NCBI GenBank assembly: GCA_002317115.1
Contig: DCIP01000071.1
Coordinates: 1,042 to 14,353, forward strand
From: Candidatus Scybalocola fimicaballi
GTDB lineage: Bacteria > Bacteroidota > Bacteroidia > Bacteroidales > Paludibacteraceae
Length of the DNA: 13,312 bases
Direction: 5' to 3'
A program made the position numbers and the translations under genes. Shown here one piece after another: positions 1-7,142 of the stretch; positions within the stretch are counted from its first letter, which is position 1; the number at the start of each line of letters is the position of its first letter. Under the pieces are notes generated by a model. The model saw only the letters and a list, made by a program, of their open reading frames with translations. It made no database searches and was not told the origin of the DNA.

Positions 1-216
1 TGGAGCTACGAGCGAGAGCCAAAGCAAAAAGCCGAACTGATGCGATGCAAATACTGCATGAGATACGAATTAGGAATATGTCTGAAACGCAACGTCGAAG
101 AGTCGGCAAAATACAAACAACCACTCAAGTTAGTCGGATCAGACGGTGCGGAGTATGCTCTTGCTTTCGATTGTGAAAAATGTGAAATGGCAGTGATTGG
201 CGACGTAAAAAGATAA
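1..216 (+). CDS. U32 family peptidase, C-terminal fragment
   Basis: The window starts inside this gene; the last 71 codons run in frame 1 to a TAA at 214-216. The fragment carries a cysteine pattern: C16-x2-C19, C27, then C58-x2-C61, in the contexts RCKYC, GIC and DCEKC, ending CEMAVIGDVKR. This matches the Cys-rich tail of Bacteroidetes U32 peptidases (collagenase-like proteins, relatives of the RlhA/TrhP/YegQ group that act in RNA hydroxylation or are annotated as peptidases). The N-terminal catalytic region is outside the window, so substrate cannot be judged. It lies just upstream of a promoter, so it probably belongs to a separate transcript from the genes that follow. The family assignment rests on the tail pattern only. 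Confidence 0.75.
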   Translation, partial: WSYEREPKQKAELMRCKYCMRYELGICLKRNVEESAKYKQPLKLVGSDGAEYALAFDCEKCEMAVIGDVKR

Positions 217-231
217 TAGCGACTAACTATT

Positions 232-263
232 TTTGTTAATAATAAGAAAAAGCACTACATTTG
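232..263 (+). promoter_or_regulatory. Bacteroidetes-type promoter for the five-gene + strand unit
   Basis: A -33 element TTTG at 232-235 is followed after exactly 20 bases by TACATTTG at 256-263, which fits the primary sigma (SigABfr-type) consensus TTTG-N19..21-TAnnTTTG. Transcription should begin near 270, leaving only about a dozen bases before the GTG start at 282. It sits in the 65-base gap between the U32 stop and the Ig-like lipoprotein gene. Confidence 0.8.
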
Positions 264-281
264 CAATAAATTGGATAAAAG

Positions 282-2153
282 GTGGAAAAGCGCTTAAAGA
301 AAATAGCATATATGATGATGTCTGCAATCGGAATTGCCGGCATGCACTCATGTGCCAATATGGGAGGTGGTCCGCAAGGTGGTCCGCGCGATATGATTCC
401 ACCTAAATATGTATTCAGCACTCCAGAGAGAAGCGCAGTCAACTCAAAGCCTGAGAAAGCTGAAATCATATTTGACGAATATATTGTACTGAAAGACGCT
501 CAAAATGTGATTGTATCACCACCTATGGAGCCAGCTCCAGAAATAAAGAGTGTCGGAAAGAAAGTGAGCATCACATTCAAAGACTCATTGGAGAAAGACG
601 CCACTTATATCATCGATTTCGGAAGCAATATTGTCGATTTTCGTGAAAGCAATCCCATCAGAAACTATTATTTTGAGTTTTCGACGGGAGAGAAGGTCGA
701 CTCATTCTGTATTTCCGGCAATGTGGTGGATGCCTACACACTTGTGCCACAGACAGGAATAACAGTCGGAGTATATTCCGATTGGACAGACTCCACATTT
801 GCCACAAAGAGATTAGAAAGAATCACAAAGACTGACAAAAACGGAAGATTCGTTCTACGTGGACTAAAAGAGAAACCATATCATTTGTGTGCAGTAAAAG
901 ACGACAACACAAATTTCCGATTTGACGCTCCAGGCGAAATGCTTGCTTGGATAGACACTGTCATCACCCCAAGGAAAAAGATGGAGGAGAGATGCGACAC
1001 AACTTGGAAAGCAGTCGACCGAGACTCTCTACTTGGACTGGAGCCAGGCAACGTCCGCACAGACACTCTTATCATTGACAGTATAGCATGCAGCCAGCGT
1101 CCGTACTATATGCCAGACTCTGTAGAGATGCGTCTGTTCGCAAAGCCACTGCCATACCAGGCATACAAAAAAGTAGAGCGTACAGAGGCCAACAAAATGA
1201 CTCTATATTTCACAAATGAGAAAAACCAGAAGCAAAGCCCCACAATAAAGCCAATCAACTTTACACCGTCAGACGACTGGTATATTGTGGAATCAAACGT
1301 CTCGACAGACACTATAAAATACTGGATCAAGGACACAAATATAGTGAAGCTTGACAATTTGGAATTTGCCATGACATATATTGCGACTGATTCAATTGGA
1401 GCATTTATAGAGCAGACTGACACTATAACAAGCATTTATAAGAAAGTGAAAGTCAGCAAGAAAGAAGCAAAGGCAGCAAAGAATCAGAAAAAAGCATTAA
1501 AGATAAGCGTAGCAAAAGCCATTGAGATCGACGAAGATCCAGAAATTGTGTTTGAGACACCGACATTCGATTTCAATGCAGACGCTATTGTCGTTTTTGA
1601 AAAGAAAGACACAACAAAAAAGCCATTACCTTTCACAATATCCTCAGCGGATCAATGCGGAAGAAAATACAAATTGGAAGGAAAATGGGAGGAAGGAAAC
1701 ATCTATGGAATTGTTGTGGATTCTGGCAAAGTAAAAGACATCTATGGTTTAGCAAGTGACTCTACAATTTTAGCATTTAGGAAAAAAGAGAAACAAGAGT
1801 ATTCCAATATAACATTGAAGATGCAGAATGTACCTTCAGAAAATGTGATTGTGGAGCTTGTAGACAAAGACAAAATAGTAAAAAGGGAATACCCGAAAGA
1901 TAACAAAGTGGAATTTACCAATGTGACTCCGGGCTCATACGCAGCACGCCTCATCGTCGACACAGACAAAGATGGCGACTGGACGACAGGAGACTACAAA
2001 GGGATGAAGCAACCAGAGGATGTCTATTTCTTTGAGAAACCACTTTCAGTATCAGCCAACTGGGATTACGAAGAGGATTGGGTAATCGGCAAAGCGCCAT
2101 TGCACACCCAGCGACCTGCAACAACTTATCCACCACAACCAAAAAAGCGATAA
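282..2153 (+). CDS. Ig-like (Big_5) domain lipoprotein of the GGP(R/K)D family
   Basis: Predicted lipoprotein of 623 residues. A GTG start at 282 is chosen because an in-frame TAA lies at 276-278 and because it supplies a basic n-region (EKRLKK) ahead of the hydrophobic stretch; ATG codons at 312-320 would remove those lysines. The lipobox ends at Cys24 (MHSC; His at -2 is unusual). The mature N-terminus has GGGPQGGPRD then PP, the signature start of a Bacteroidetes Ig-like lipoprotein family. Residues about 40-137 read as a bacterial Ig-like fold (Big_5/SbsA type), about 141-205 as a transthyretin/carboxypeptidase-regulatory-like domain, 387-408 is Lys-rich, and about 508-600 is another beta domain with an acidic loop at 560-571 (DTDKDGDWTTGD) resembling a calcium site. 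No acidic export signal follows Cys24, so a periplasm-facing location is more likely than the cell surface (inference). First gene of the unit; the precise role is unknown. Confidence 0.85.
   Translation: MEKRLKKIAYMMMSAIGIAGMHSCANMGGGPQGGPRDMIPPKYVFSTPERSAVNSKPEKAEIIFDEYIVLKDAQNVIVSPPMEPAPEIKSVGKKVSITFKDSLEKDATYIIDFGSNIVDFRESNPIRNYYFEFSTGEKVDSFCISGNVVDAYTLVPQTGITVGVYSDWTDSTFATKRLERITKTDKNGRFVLRGLKEKPYHLCAVKDDNTNFRFDAPGEMLAWIDTVITPRKKMEERCDTTWKAVDRDSLLGLEPGNVRTDTLIIDSIACSQRPYYMPDSVEMRLFAKPLPYQAYKKVERTEANKMTLYFTNEKNQKQSPTIKPINFTPSDDWYIVESNVSTDTIKYWIKDTNIVKLDNLEFAMTYIATDSIGAFIEQTDTITSIYKKVKVSKKEAKAAKNQKKALKISVAKAIEIDEDPEIVFETPTFDFNADAIVVFEKKDTTKKPLPFTISSADQCGRKYKLEGKWEEGNIYGIVVDSGKVKDIYGLASDSTILAFRKKEKQEYSNITLKMQNVPSENVIVELVDKDKIVKREYPKDNKVEFTNVTPGSYAARLIVDTDKDGDWTTGDYKGMKQPEDVYFFEKPLSVSANWDYEEDWVIGKAPLHTQRPATTYPPQPKKR
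366..387 (+). repeat. Tandem 10-base repeat in the lipoprotein tether
   Basis: GGTGGTCCGC occurs at 366-375 and again at 378-387, separated by AA, a 12-base periodicity. It encodes GGPQ-GGPR directly after the lipidated cysteine. Slippage would add or remove four residues without breaking the frame. Confidence 0.6.
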
Positions 2154-2154
2154 G

Positions 2155-2778
2155 ATGATAGTATTGCAGTCAGCATATTTCGCACCAGTAGGCTACTATG
2201 CCAAAATCTATGCCCACGACAAGATAATTGTGGAGCAGCACGACCATTATGTCAAGCAGACATATAGGAACAGATGCCGCATTCAGACAGAAAGTGGAGT
2301 GATGGATTTAAGTATTCCTGTAGAAAAGTTTGCAGATAAGACAAAAATAAAGGATATTTGCATTTCGTATGGACAAGAGTGGCGTCGACTACACTTGAGA
2401 GCGATGGAAACAAGTTATAATTCCACACCGTTTTTCGAGTATTACAAAGACGACATCCACGCCATTTACGAAAAGAAAGAGAAGTTTCTGTTTGATTTCA
2501 ACATGCGATTGATGGAGTTTACTCTTGATGCGCTTGGAATGCAAAAGGAGATCACAACCACAGACAGCTACTTCGAAGGTGAAGCAGGGATTGAAGATGC
2601 GAGAGAACTGTTCCACCCCAAGAGAGAAAACGAAAAATTAAACACAGATTCAAAGCCCTATTACCAAATGTTTGCGGAAAAGTTTGGGTTTACCGATGGA
2701 CTAAGCATAATTGATCTGCTATTCAACCTCGGCCCGGAATCAGTGTTATACTTAAAAGAAAAGTCAAAAACTATATAA
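2155..2778 (+). CDS. WbqC family protein
   Basis: A 207-residue soluble protein starting one base after the previous stop. It shows the marks of WbqC-like proteins (PF08889): an N-terminal strand leading into YFAPVGYYAKI, the segment VKQTYRNRCRI followed by LSIPV, the middle LHLRAMETSYNSTPFFEYY, and the C-terminal block SIIDLLFNLGPESVLYL. Length is normal for the family. WbqC is named from an O-antigen cluster; its biochemical activity is not firmly established, although relatives often sit in glycan or glycolipid loci. In Bacteroidetes it is commonly found beside the GGP(R/K)D Ig-like lipoprotein, as here. Its stop overlaps the next start by one base (TAATG), so translational coupling is likely. 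Confidence 0.88.
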   Translation: MIVLQSAYFAPVGYYAKIYAHDKIIVEQHDHYVKQTYRNRCRIQTESGVMDLSIPVEKFADKTKIKDICISYGQEWRRLHLRAMETSYNSTPFFEYYKDDIHAIYEKKEKFLFDFNMRLMEFTLDALGMQKEITTTDSYFEGEAGIEDARELFHPKRENEKLNTDSKPYYQMFAEKFGFTDGLSIIDLLFNLGPESVLYLKEKSKTI

Positions 2779-3935
2779 TGGAGACGGAATACAATTTTGA
2801 CGACATGCGTCCGTTTTATGATTCTGAAATTGCAGACGCTATCGCACGCGTATGTAGCAACGAAGAATTCTTAAAAGTACTGCCATACATCTTTCCAGAG
2901 GCTGACACTAACGTCATCGTAGAGAAAGTGAAGACAATCAAATCTGCTGATGAGTTCCAACAGGTTGTAATGACTCGTTTTTTGGGCAACTTGGTAGATA
3001 AGACTTCTGATGGATTGTCCAACAATGGTATTGACGCTCTAACTAACGACAAAAAATATTTGTTCATATCTAACCACCGCGACATCGTCCTTGATGCTGC
3101 GTTGCTTAACGTGCAGTTGATCGGCAAGGGAATCCAGACTTCACAAAACGCTATCGGAGACAATCTATGCTCAAAGCCTTGGATCACAGACTTAATGAAG
3201 ATCAACAAAAGTTTGATTGTCAATCGTTCAGGCACAAAACGTGAGATTTTCATGTCTTCGCAGAAGATGTCTGCATATATCCGTTCAATGATCACAGAAA
3301 ACAAGTCTTCTGTGTGGATTGCACAGCGTGAAGGCCGTGCAAAGGATAGCAATGATGTTATGCAGGAGAGTCTTTTGAAGATGTTGAATATGAGTAGCGA
3401 GAACGTCAAGCAGGGATTCATGGACTTGAACATCACACCTATCGCCATCTGTTACGAGTATGACGCATGTGATTTCTTAAAGGCCAAAGAGTTCCAGCAG
3501 AAACGTGACAATCCAGAATTCAAGAAAGCTCCACAGGATGATATCATCAATATGAACACTGGTCTTCGCGGCTACAAAGGAAAAATCCATTATGAGGTCA
3601 CAAAGACAATCTCTCCGTTGATCAATCAGATTGTAAACGACGAGGATGATCGTCAGCAGGTAATTGAGAAGGTCGCAAAACTTATCGATGGTGCAATCCA
3701 CAAAGCTTACCGTTTCTTCCCTGGCAACTATGTGGCTTACGACGAAAGATTCGGCACAGACAGATTCAAAGACAAGTATTCTACTATCGAAAAGAACACT
3801 TTCGACAACTACTTGGAAGAGCAGCTAAGCAAAATCGACTTGGAGAACAAAGACGAAGAATTCTTGAGGTCGAAGATGCTGGAGATGTACTCCAACACCC
3901 TTGTGAATCATTTAGCGTCCGTCGGTGAATTATAA
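2778..3935 (+). CDS. PlsC-superfamily glycerolipid acyltransferase
   Basis: A 385-residue protein, probably a 1-acyl-glycerol-3-phosphate-type acyltransferase transferring fatty acyl groups during phospholipid or related lipid synthesis at the inner membrane. Motif I is SNHRDIVLDAALL with His100, motif II is around KSLIVNRSGTKRE (143-155), motif III is WIAQREGRAKDS (180-191, E185-G186-R187), and motif IV is ITPIAICYEY with Pro221. The order and spacing fit the superfamily, with PlsB-like flavour (HR at motif I). Motif I is HX5D counted to Asp106, or HxD to Asp102, not the canonical HX4D. About 90 residues precede motif I and about 150 follow motif IV, so it is longer than E. coli PlsC. No strong membrane helix is visible. 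The start ATG at 2778 overlaps the WbqC stop. The acyl acceptor cannot be deduced; a glycan or ornithine/glycine lipid acceptor is possible. Confidence 0.82.
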   Translation: METEYNFDDMRPFYDSEIADAIARVCSNEEFLKVLPYIFPEADTNVIVEKVKTIKSADEFQQVVMTRFLGNLVDKTSDGLSNNGIDALTNDKKYLFISNHRDIVLDAALLNVQLIGKGIQTSQNAIGDNLCSKPWITDLMKINKSLIVNRSGTKREIFMSSQKMSAYIRSMITENKSSVWIAQREGRAKDSNDVMQESLLKMLNMSSENVKQGFMDLNITPIAICYEYDACDFLKAKEFQQKRDNPEFKKAPQDDIINMNTGLRGYKGKIHYEVTKTISPLINQIVNDEDDRQQVIEKVAKLIDGAIHKAYRFFPGNYVAYDERFGTDRFKDKYSTIEKNTFDNYLEEQLSKIDLENKDEEFLRSKMLEMYSNTLVNHLASVGEL

Positions 3936-3953
3936 ACAATAAAATAAAACATT

Positions 3954-4712
3954 ATGACATTGAGATTAGTAACAGCCAAAAATGAAACTGAAGAACAAGA
4001 CGATTTTTGGCAGGGGAACACTAAAGATTCCTCATTAAAGAACTTGGACAAGGAGACTCTTCCAAGAGAAAAATTCTTGTCTTTAGGAGCTGACGCACTT
4101 TCAAACGCTGAACTGCTTGCCATTCTTGTAGGCTCTGGCACACCCGGACAAAATGTGATCGAGTTGTGCGAGGAAATAATGAACGACTCAGAGAATAAAA
4201 TCGGAGTTTTGGCAAAGAAAGGTGTCAATTATCTATGCAGATTCAAAGGAATCGGTCCAGCCAAAGCACTGACAATCGCCGCTGCTATGGAATTGGCTTC
4301 ACGAAGACGCAGAGAAGTCGACATCTACAGAAAAGTGAAAAGCAGCACCGACCTTTATGAATCTTTCGCTCCCGGACTACAAGATAGCCTAAGTGAAGAG
4401 GTCCATATAGCATTTATCGACGGTGCAGGTCAAATCCGCAAGATCGAATGTATCTCCAAAGGATCATTCGACTGTTCCCTACTCGATGTGAGAATTGTAG
4501 TAACCAAAACATTACTCGGCGGATACACAACAATAGCGTTGGCTCACAACCATCCAAGTGGAAACGCATTACCAAGCACGGCAGACATCCAGTCGACACG
4601 CGAGATATTACGCGGATGTCAGATGATGCGTATACGCCTAATCGACCATATCATCATAGCAAACAACGAATATTACAGTTTCTCTGATAAAGAACAACTG
4701 GAAGAAATATAG
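3954..4712 (+). CDS. radC: RadC family protein (JAMM/MPN+ domain)
   Basis: 252 residues. It has an N-terminal helix-hairpin-helix-like part (LCRFKGIGPAKALTIAAAMEL, about 94-114) and a C-terminal JAMM metalloprotease-fold domain with a complete metal site: Glu149, His198-x-His200 and Asp211, plus Ser208 in the pattern HxHPSG...PSxxD. RadC proteins were named as DNA-repair factors, but that role in E. coli was withdrawn, and the substrate of the JAMM domain is unknown. About 30 residues, acidic and low in hydrophobics, precede the usual start (LPREKFLSLGADALS), making it slightly longer than the typical 220-230 residues. The ATG at 3954 is the first start after an 18-base gap rich in A. It lies in the middle of an envelope-type unit, a placement that may simply reflect co-transcription. 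Confidence 0.93.
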   Translation: MTLRLVTAKNETEEQDDFWQGNTKDSSLKNLDKETLPREKFLSLGADALSNAELLAILVGSGTPGQNVIELCEEIMNDSENKIGVLAKKGVNYLCRFKGIGPAKALTIAAAMELASRRRREVDIYRKVKSSTDLYESFAPGLQDSLSEEVHIAFIDGAGQIRKIECISKGSFDCSLLDVRIVVTKTLLGGYTTIALAHNHPSGNALPSTADIQSTREILRGCQMMRIRLIDHIIIANNEYYSFSDKEQLEEI

Positions 4713-4716
4713 AATT

Positions 4717-5982
4717 ATGATCCACATCATTGCGTCGAACAGCAGCAGATTAGAATACGTTTGCCGACAGATTTTCAACCGTTGGCTTGGAATCGATTTC
4801 CTTATCTGCAAGCAAGATGAAATAAAAGCCGACGCTAATGATCCCGTCGTCAACTATACAAATTCCGTCGTCAGCAATGCAATCAACATCACACCGTTCG
4901 GTTTGATGCATAAGACCGGAATCAGCGACGTCAATCCGACTTGGGAAGAAGGACATCTTTTCCCGACACCATGTGGATTTGGATTCGATATCTTTTCCGC
5001 CGTGTTTTACCTCATTTCTCGTCATGAAGAATACGGAAGCAGAGACACAGACAAACACGGCCGCTACAAGCCTGAAAACAGCACTTTATTCAAACAAGGA
5101 TTGCTGCAGACTCCTGTCGTCGACAAATGGGTGGATGAATTGCGTCTTGCGCTAAACGACAAATTCAATTTAAGCATCCCGAAACACAATCCAGAGAATC
5201 TTACCACCGTTGATGTTGACAACGTCTATGCCTTTCGCAACAAAGGCATTTTCAGACACATTCTTAGTTCCACAAAAGACTTGATCAAAGGGAACAAAGC
5301 GAGTGCTGCCAAAAGATGGAAATCGGTGTCGCACATCGAAGATGATCCATTCTTCAATATTGAGGAAGTGGCCCAACGCCTGGCTGACGAAAATCCTAAC
5401 AATGCCATTTTCTTCCACTGCGGATGTTATGGCAAATTCGACAAGAAAACAATCGTTCCAAGTTTACGATACTGGAAAGCGAAACAAAGAATTGACAAAC
5501 AAATTGTTGTCGGGCTACACATCTCATATAGAGCAGCGACTAATGACACTGCACTCAAATTGGAGAAGTGGGCATTAGAAAAATGTTTGGGAAGAAGCGT
5601 AACAAAATGCCGTTTCCACTACCTTAAATTCGCTTTGCCATACGGCTACGAAAGATTGGAAGCAATAGGCATAACAGACGACTACTCGATGGCCTATTCC
5701 AACGTCGCAGGCTATCGTGCAGGGACATCACGATCGTTCGCGTTTTACAATATAGAGAAAGAAAAAGAATGTAAGCTCACAGTCCATCCACTTATCGTAA
5801 TGGACAAAACACTTCGTTCAAATATGGGGTTAAGCGTGGAGAAGGCATACGAGTATATAGACACTCTCAGAAAAGGTTGTAACGACGCAGGGGGAGATTT
5901 CACCACCCTATTCCACAATGAGAATGTAGCCGACCTGGACGGTTGGAAAGAATGGGGAGATAGATTCTTCTCAAGACAATGA
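4717..5982 (+). CDS. DUF7033-type polysaccharide deacetylase family protein (CE4-like)
   Basis: 421 residues, starting four bases after radC. The N-terminal part (about 1-155) resembles the DUF7033 region, with GFGFDIFSAVFYLISRHEEY at 87-106. The rest reads as a divergent CE4 (NodB-like) barrel: Asp166 and Asp168 in TTVDVDNVYAF as the acidic metal/catalytic pair, His268 in VGLHISYRA, Arg/His in RFHYLKF (299-305), DDYSMAY then YRAGTSRSFAFYN (333-345), TVHPLIVMD with His357, and TLFHNE with His400. Known CE4 enzymes remove N- or O-acetyl groups from glycans; whether this one is active and on which glycan is unknown. There is no signal peptide, which suggests a cytoplasmic role, perhaps on lipid-linked intermediates (inference). 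It is the last gene of the + strand unit and its stop overlaps the convergent neighbour by 12 bases. Confidence 0.8.
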   Translation: MIHIIASNSSRLEYVCRQIFNRWLGIDFLICKQDEIKADANDPVVNYTNSVVSNAINITPFGLMHKTGISDVNPTWEEGHLFPTPCGFGFDIFSAVFYLISRHEEYGSRDTDKHGRYKPENSTLFKQGLLQTPVVDKWVDELRLALNDKFNLSIPKHNPENLTTVDVDNVYAFRNKGIFRHILSSTKDLIKGNKASAAKRWKSVSHIEDDPFFNIEEVAQRLADENPNNAIFFHCGCYGKFDKKTIVPSLRYWKAKQRIDKQIVVGLHISYRAATNDTALKLEKWALEKCLGRSVTKCRFHYLKFALPYGYERLEAIGITDDYSMAYSNVAGYRAGTSRSFAFYNIEKEKECKLTVHPLIVMDKTLRSNMGLSVEKAYEYIDTLRKGCNDAGGDFTTLFHNENVADLDGWKEWGDRFFSRQ

Positions 5983-6366
5983 CTCTTTAATGTCATGTGT
6001 CGTTTTCAAAACATATAGAAGCAAAGGAAAAATCACAATGAACGAATCCAACAACAATCCATCAAATAAATTTGTCATCAGAGAGTTTGCTCCATACAAC
6101 CCCTCTCCGACACACACAACCAACAAGGGTTGCTTCGACACATTAGCATAAACGGCTTTGACATTCTTGTCTCTATTCATAACGATAAAACCAATCGACA
6201 CAGCGACCAATACAACAGCAAGAAAGACAATCACAAACTGAAATTCTGACATTTCCATCGGAGCATAGCCTTGAGTTGTCATCCAATAAACACATCCAGC
6301 CATCACAGCCGTCAAAAGGACATACAAAATAAGAAAAGGCAAGATGTATTTCTTAAACACTTTCAT
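5971..6366 (-). CDS. Small four-helix inner membrane protein, unknown function
   Basis: 131 residues from the ATG at 6366 (MKVFKKYILP). An upstream in-frame ATG at 6402 would add 12 residues, but it lies in the loop of the yggS terminator and destroys a normal membrane-protein start, so it is rejected. Hydrophobic segments at about 7-28, 43-63, 79-98 and 103-121 predict three or four membrane helices, with a short basic loop (NRDKNVK, 64-70). A central EGLYGANSLMTNLFDG segment (88-103) has many small residues. I do not recognise the family. The 3' end overlaps the deacetylase gene on the other strand by 12 bases (stop TGA at 5973-5971). There is no clear promoter between the terminator and the start, so expression may depend on readthrough from yggS. 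Confidence 0.65.
   Translation of the reverse strand: MKVFKKYILPFLILYVLLTAVMAGCVYWMTTQGYAPMEMSEFQFVIVFLAVVLVAVSIGFIVMNRDKNVKAVYANVSKQPLLVVCVGEGLYGANSLMTNLFDGLLLDSFIVIFPLLLYVLKTTHDIKESLS
5975..6007 (+). terminator. Possible weak terminator of the + strand unit
   Basis: GACA-ATGAC (5975-5983) can pair with GTCAT-TGTC arms (5992-5996 and 5998-6001) across an 8-base loop, with G5997 bulged, followed by GTTTTC. The stem covers the deacetylase stop codon. The stem is short and the T run has only four bases, so this is a tentative call. Confidence 0.3.
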
Positions 6367-6390
6367 AATATCATAAAAGTTGCAACAAAA

Positions 6391-6415
6391 GTGGGCGAGC
6401 ACAACACTCGCCCAC
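6391..6415 (-). terminator. Intrinsic terminator after yggS
   Basis: A perfect 9-bp GC-rich stem, GTGGGCGAG (6391-6399) with CTCGCCCAC (6407-6415), closes a 7-base loop. On the - strand it is followed immediately by TTTTGTTGC. It lies 31 bases beyond the yggS stop and 25 bases ahead of the small membrane-protein start. Confidence 0.85.
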
Positions 6416-6445
6416 TACAATAAAATCACTTAATATTATTCAAAA

Positions 6446-7111
6446 TCAATTATAGACGCGATTGCCGAAGATAAAACTGCCGACGCGAACCAACGTGCTT
6501 CCAAGCAATGTGGCAATCTCGTAGTCGCCACTCATTCCCATTGACAACTCAGAGAACTTAGGTGCGAATGTAAGCTGTGCCGAATGATAGAAAGAAGACA
6601 ACTGCTCAAACTCATGTTTGATCTGCTCTCTGTCGTCAGTGGCTGTCGCCATACCCATCAAACCTACAACCTCCACATTCTCATATTTAGCCAAAGCGTT
6701 GGTGTCGTAAAGAGCCTTAACATCAGCAAATGAAAAACCATATTTAGTCTCTTCCTCTGCGATATGCACCTCAAGCAAACACTTCACCACTCTTCCAGCC
6801 TTCTTTGCCTGCTTATCAATCTCAGCAAGCAGACGTTCGCTGTCAACGCTGTGAATCAACTCAACAATTGGCACTATATACTTCACCTTGTTAGTCTGCA
6901 AATGGCCTATAAAATGCCACTTGATATCCTTTGGCAACGCCTCATACTTCTCCACCAACTCCTGAGCATGGCTCTCTGCGAACAATCGTTGTCCCGCCGT
7001 GTCGTAAGCCTCCTGTATTGCCTCTTTCGGATGATATTTAGACACAGCAAGAAGCTCTGTGCCTGGCTTCAATTTAGATTTAACCTCGTCAATTCTATCC
7101 TTGATTGCCAT
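6446..7111 (-). CDS. yggS: YggS family PLP-binding protein (PLP homeostasis)
   Basis: 221 residues, the normal length of the YggS/PROSC (PLPBP) family, which has a single alanine-racemase-like barrel and binds pyridoxal phosphate without a known enzymatic reaction; in E. coli loss disturbs vitamin B6 and amino-acid/CoA pools. Visible marks are the PLP lysine Lys25 in LLAVSKYHP, FAESHAQEL (44-52), WHFIGHLQTNK (65-75), LLEVHIAEEETKYGF (112-126), GLMGMAT (150-156), MGMSGDYEIA (191-200) and the phosphate-binding GSTLVRVGSFIFG (204-216). The start at 7111 follows DUF4494 by 31 bases on the same strand, and a strong terminator follows. This gene pair order is familiar in Bacteroidetes. No separate promoter is visible. 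Confidence 0.96.
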   Translation of the reverse strand: MAIKDRIDEVKSKLKPGTELLAVSKYHPKEAIQEAYDTAGQRLFAESHAQELVEKYEALPKDIKWHFIGHLQTNKVKYIVPIVELIHSVDSERLLAEIDKQAKKAGRVVKCLLEVHIAEEETKYGFSFADVKALYDTNALAKYENVEVVGLMGMATATDDREQIKHEFEQLSSFYHSAQLTFAPKFSELSMGMSGDYEIATLLGSTLVRVGSFIFGNRVYN

Positions 7112-7142
7112 AGTTTATGTAATTAAAATCTATTTACTCAAC

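Noticed and set aside
2816..3448. 210-residue open frame on the - strand
   Set aside because: It lies fully inside the acyltransferase gene, whose motifs I-IV are well conserved on the + strand; the opposite reading has no recognisable motif and a Cys/Ser-rich, non-protein-like composition.
6367..6402. Upstream start extending the small membrane protein by 12 residues
   Set aside because: The ATG falls in the loop of the yggS terminator, and the added MLAHFCC segment is unlike a membrane-protein N-terminus; MKVFKK is a better start.
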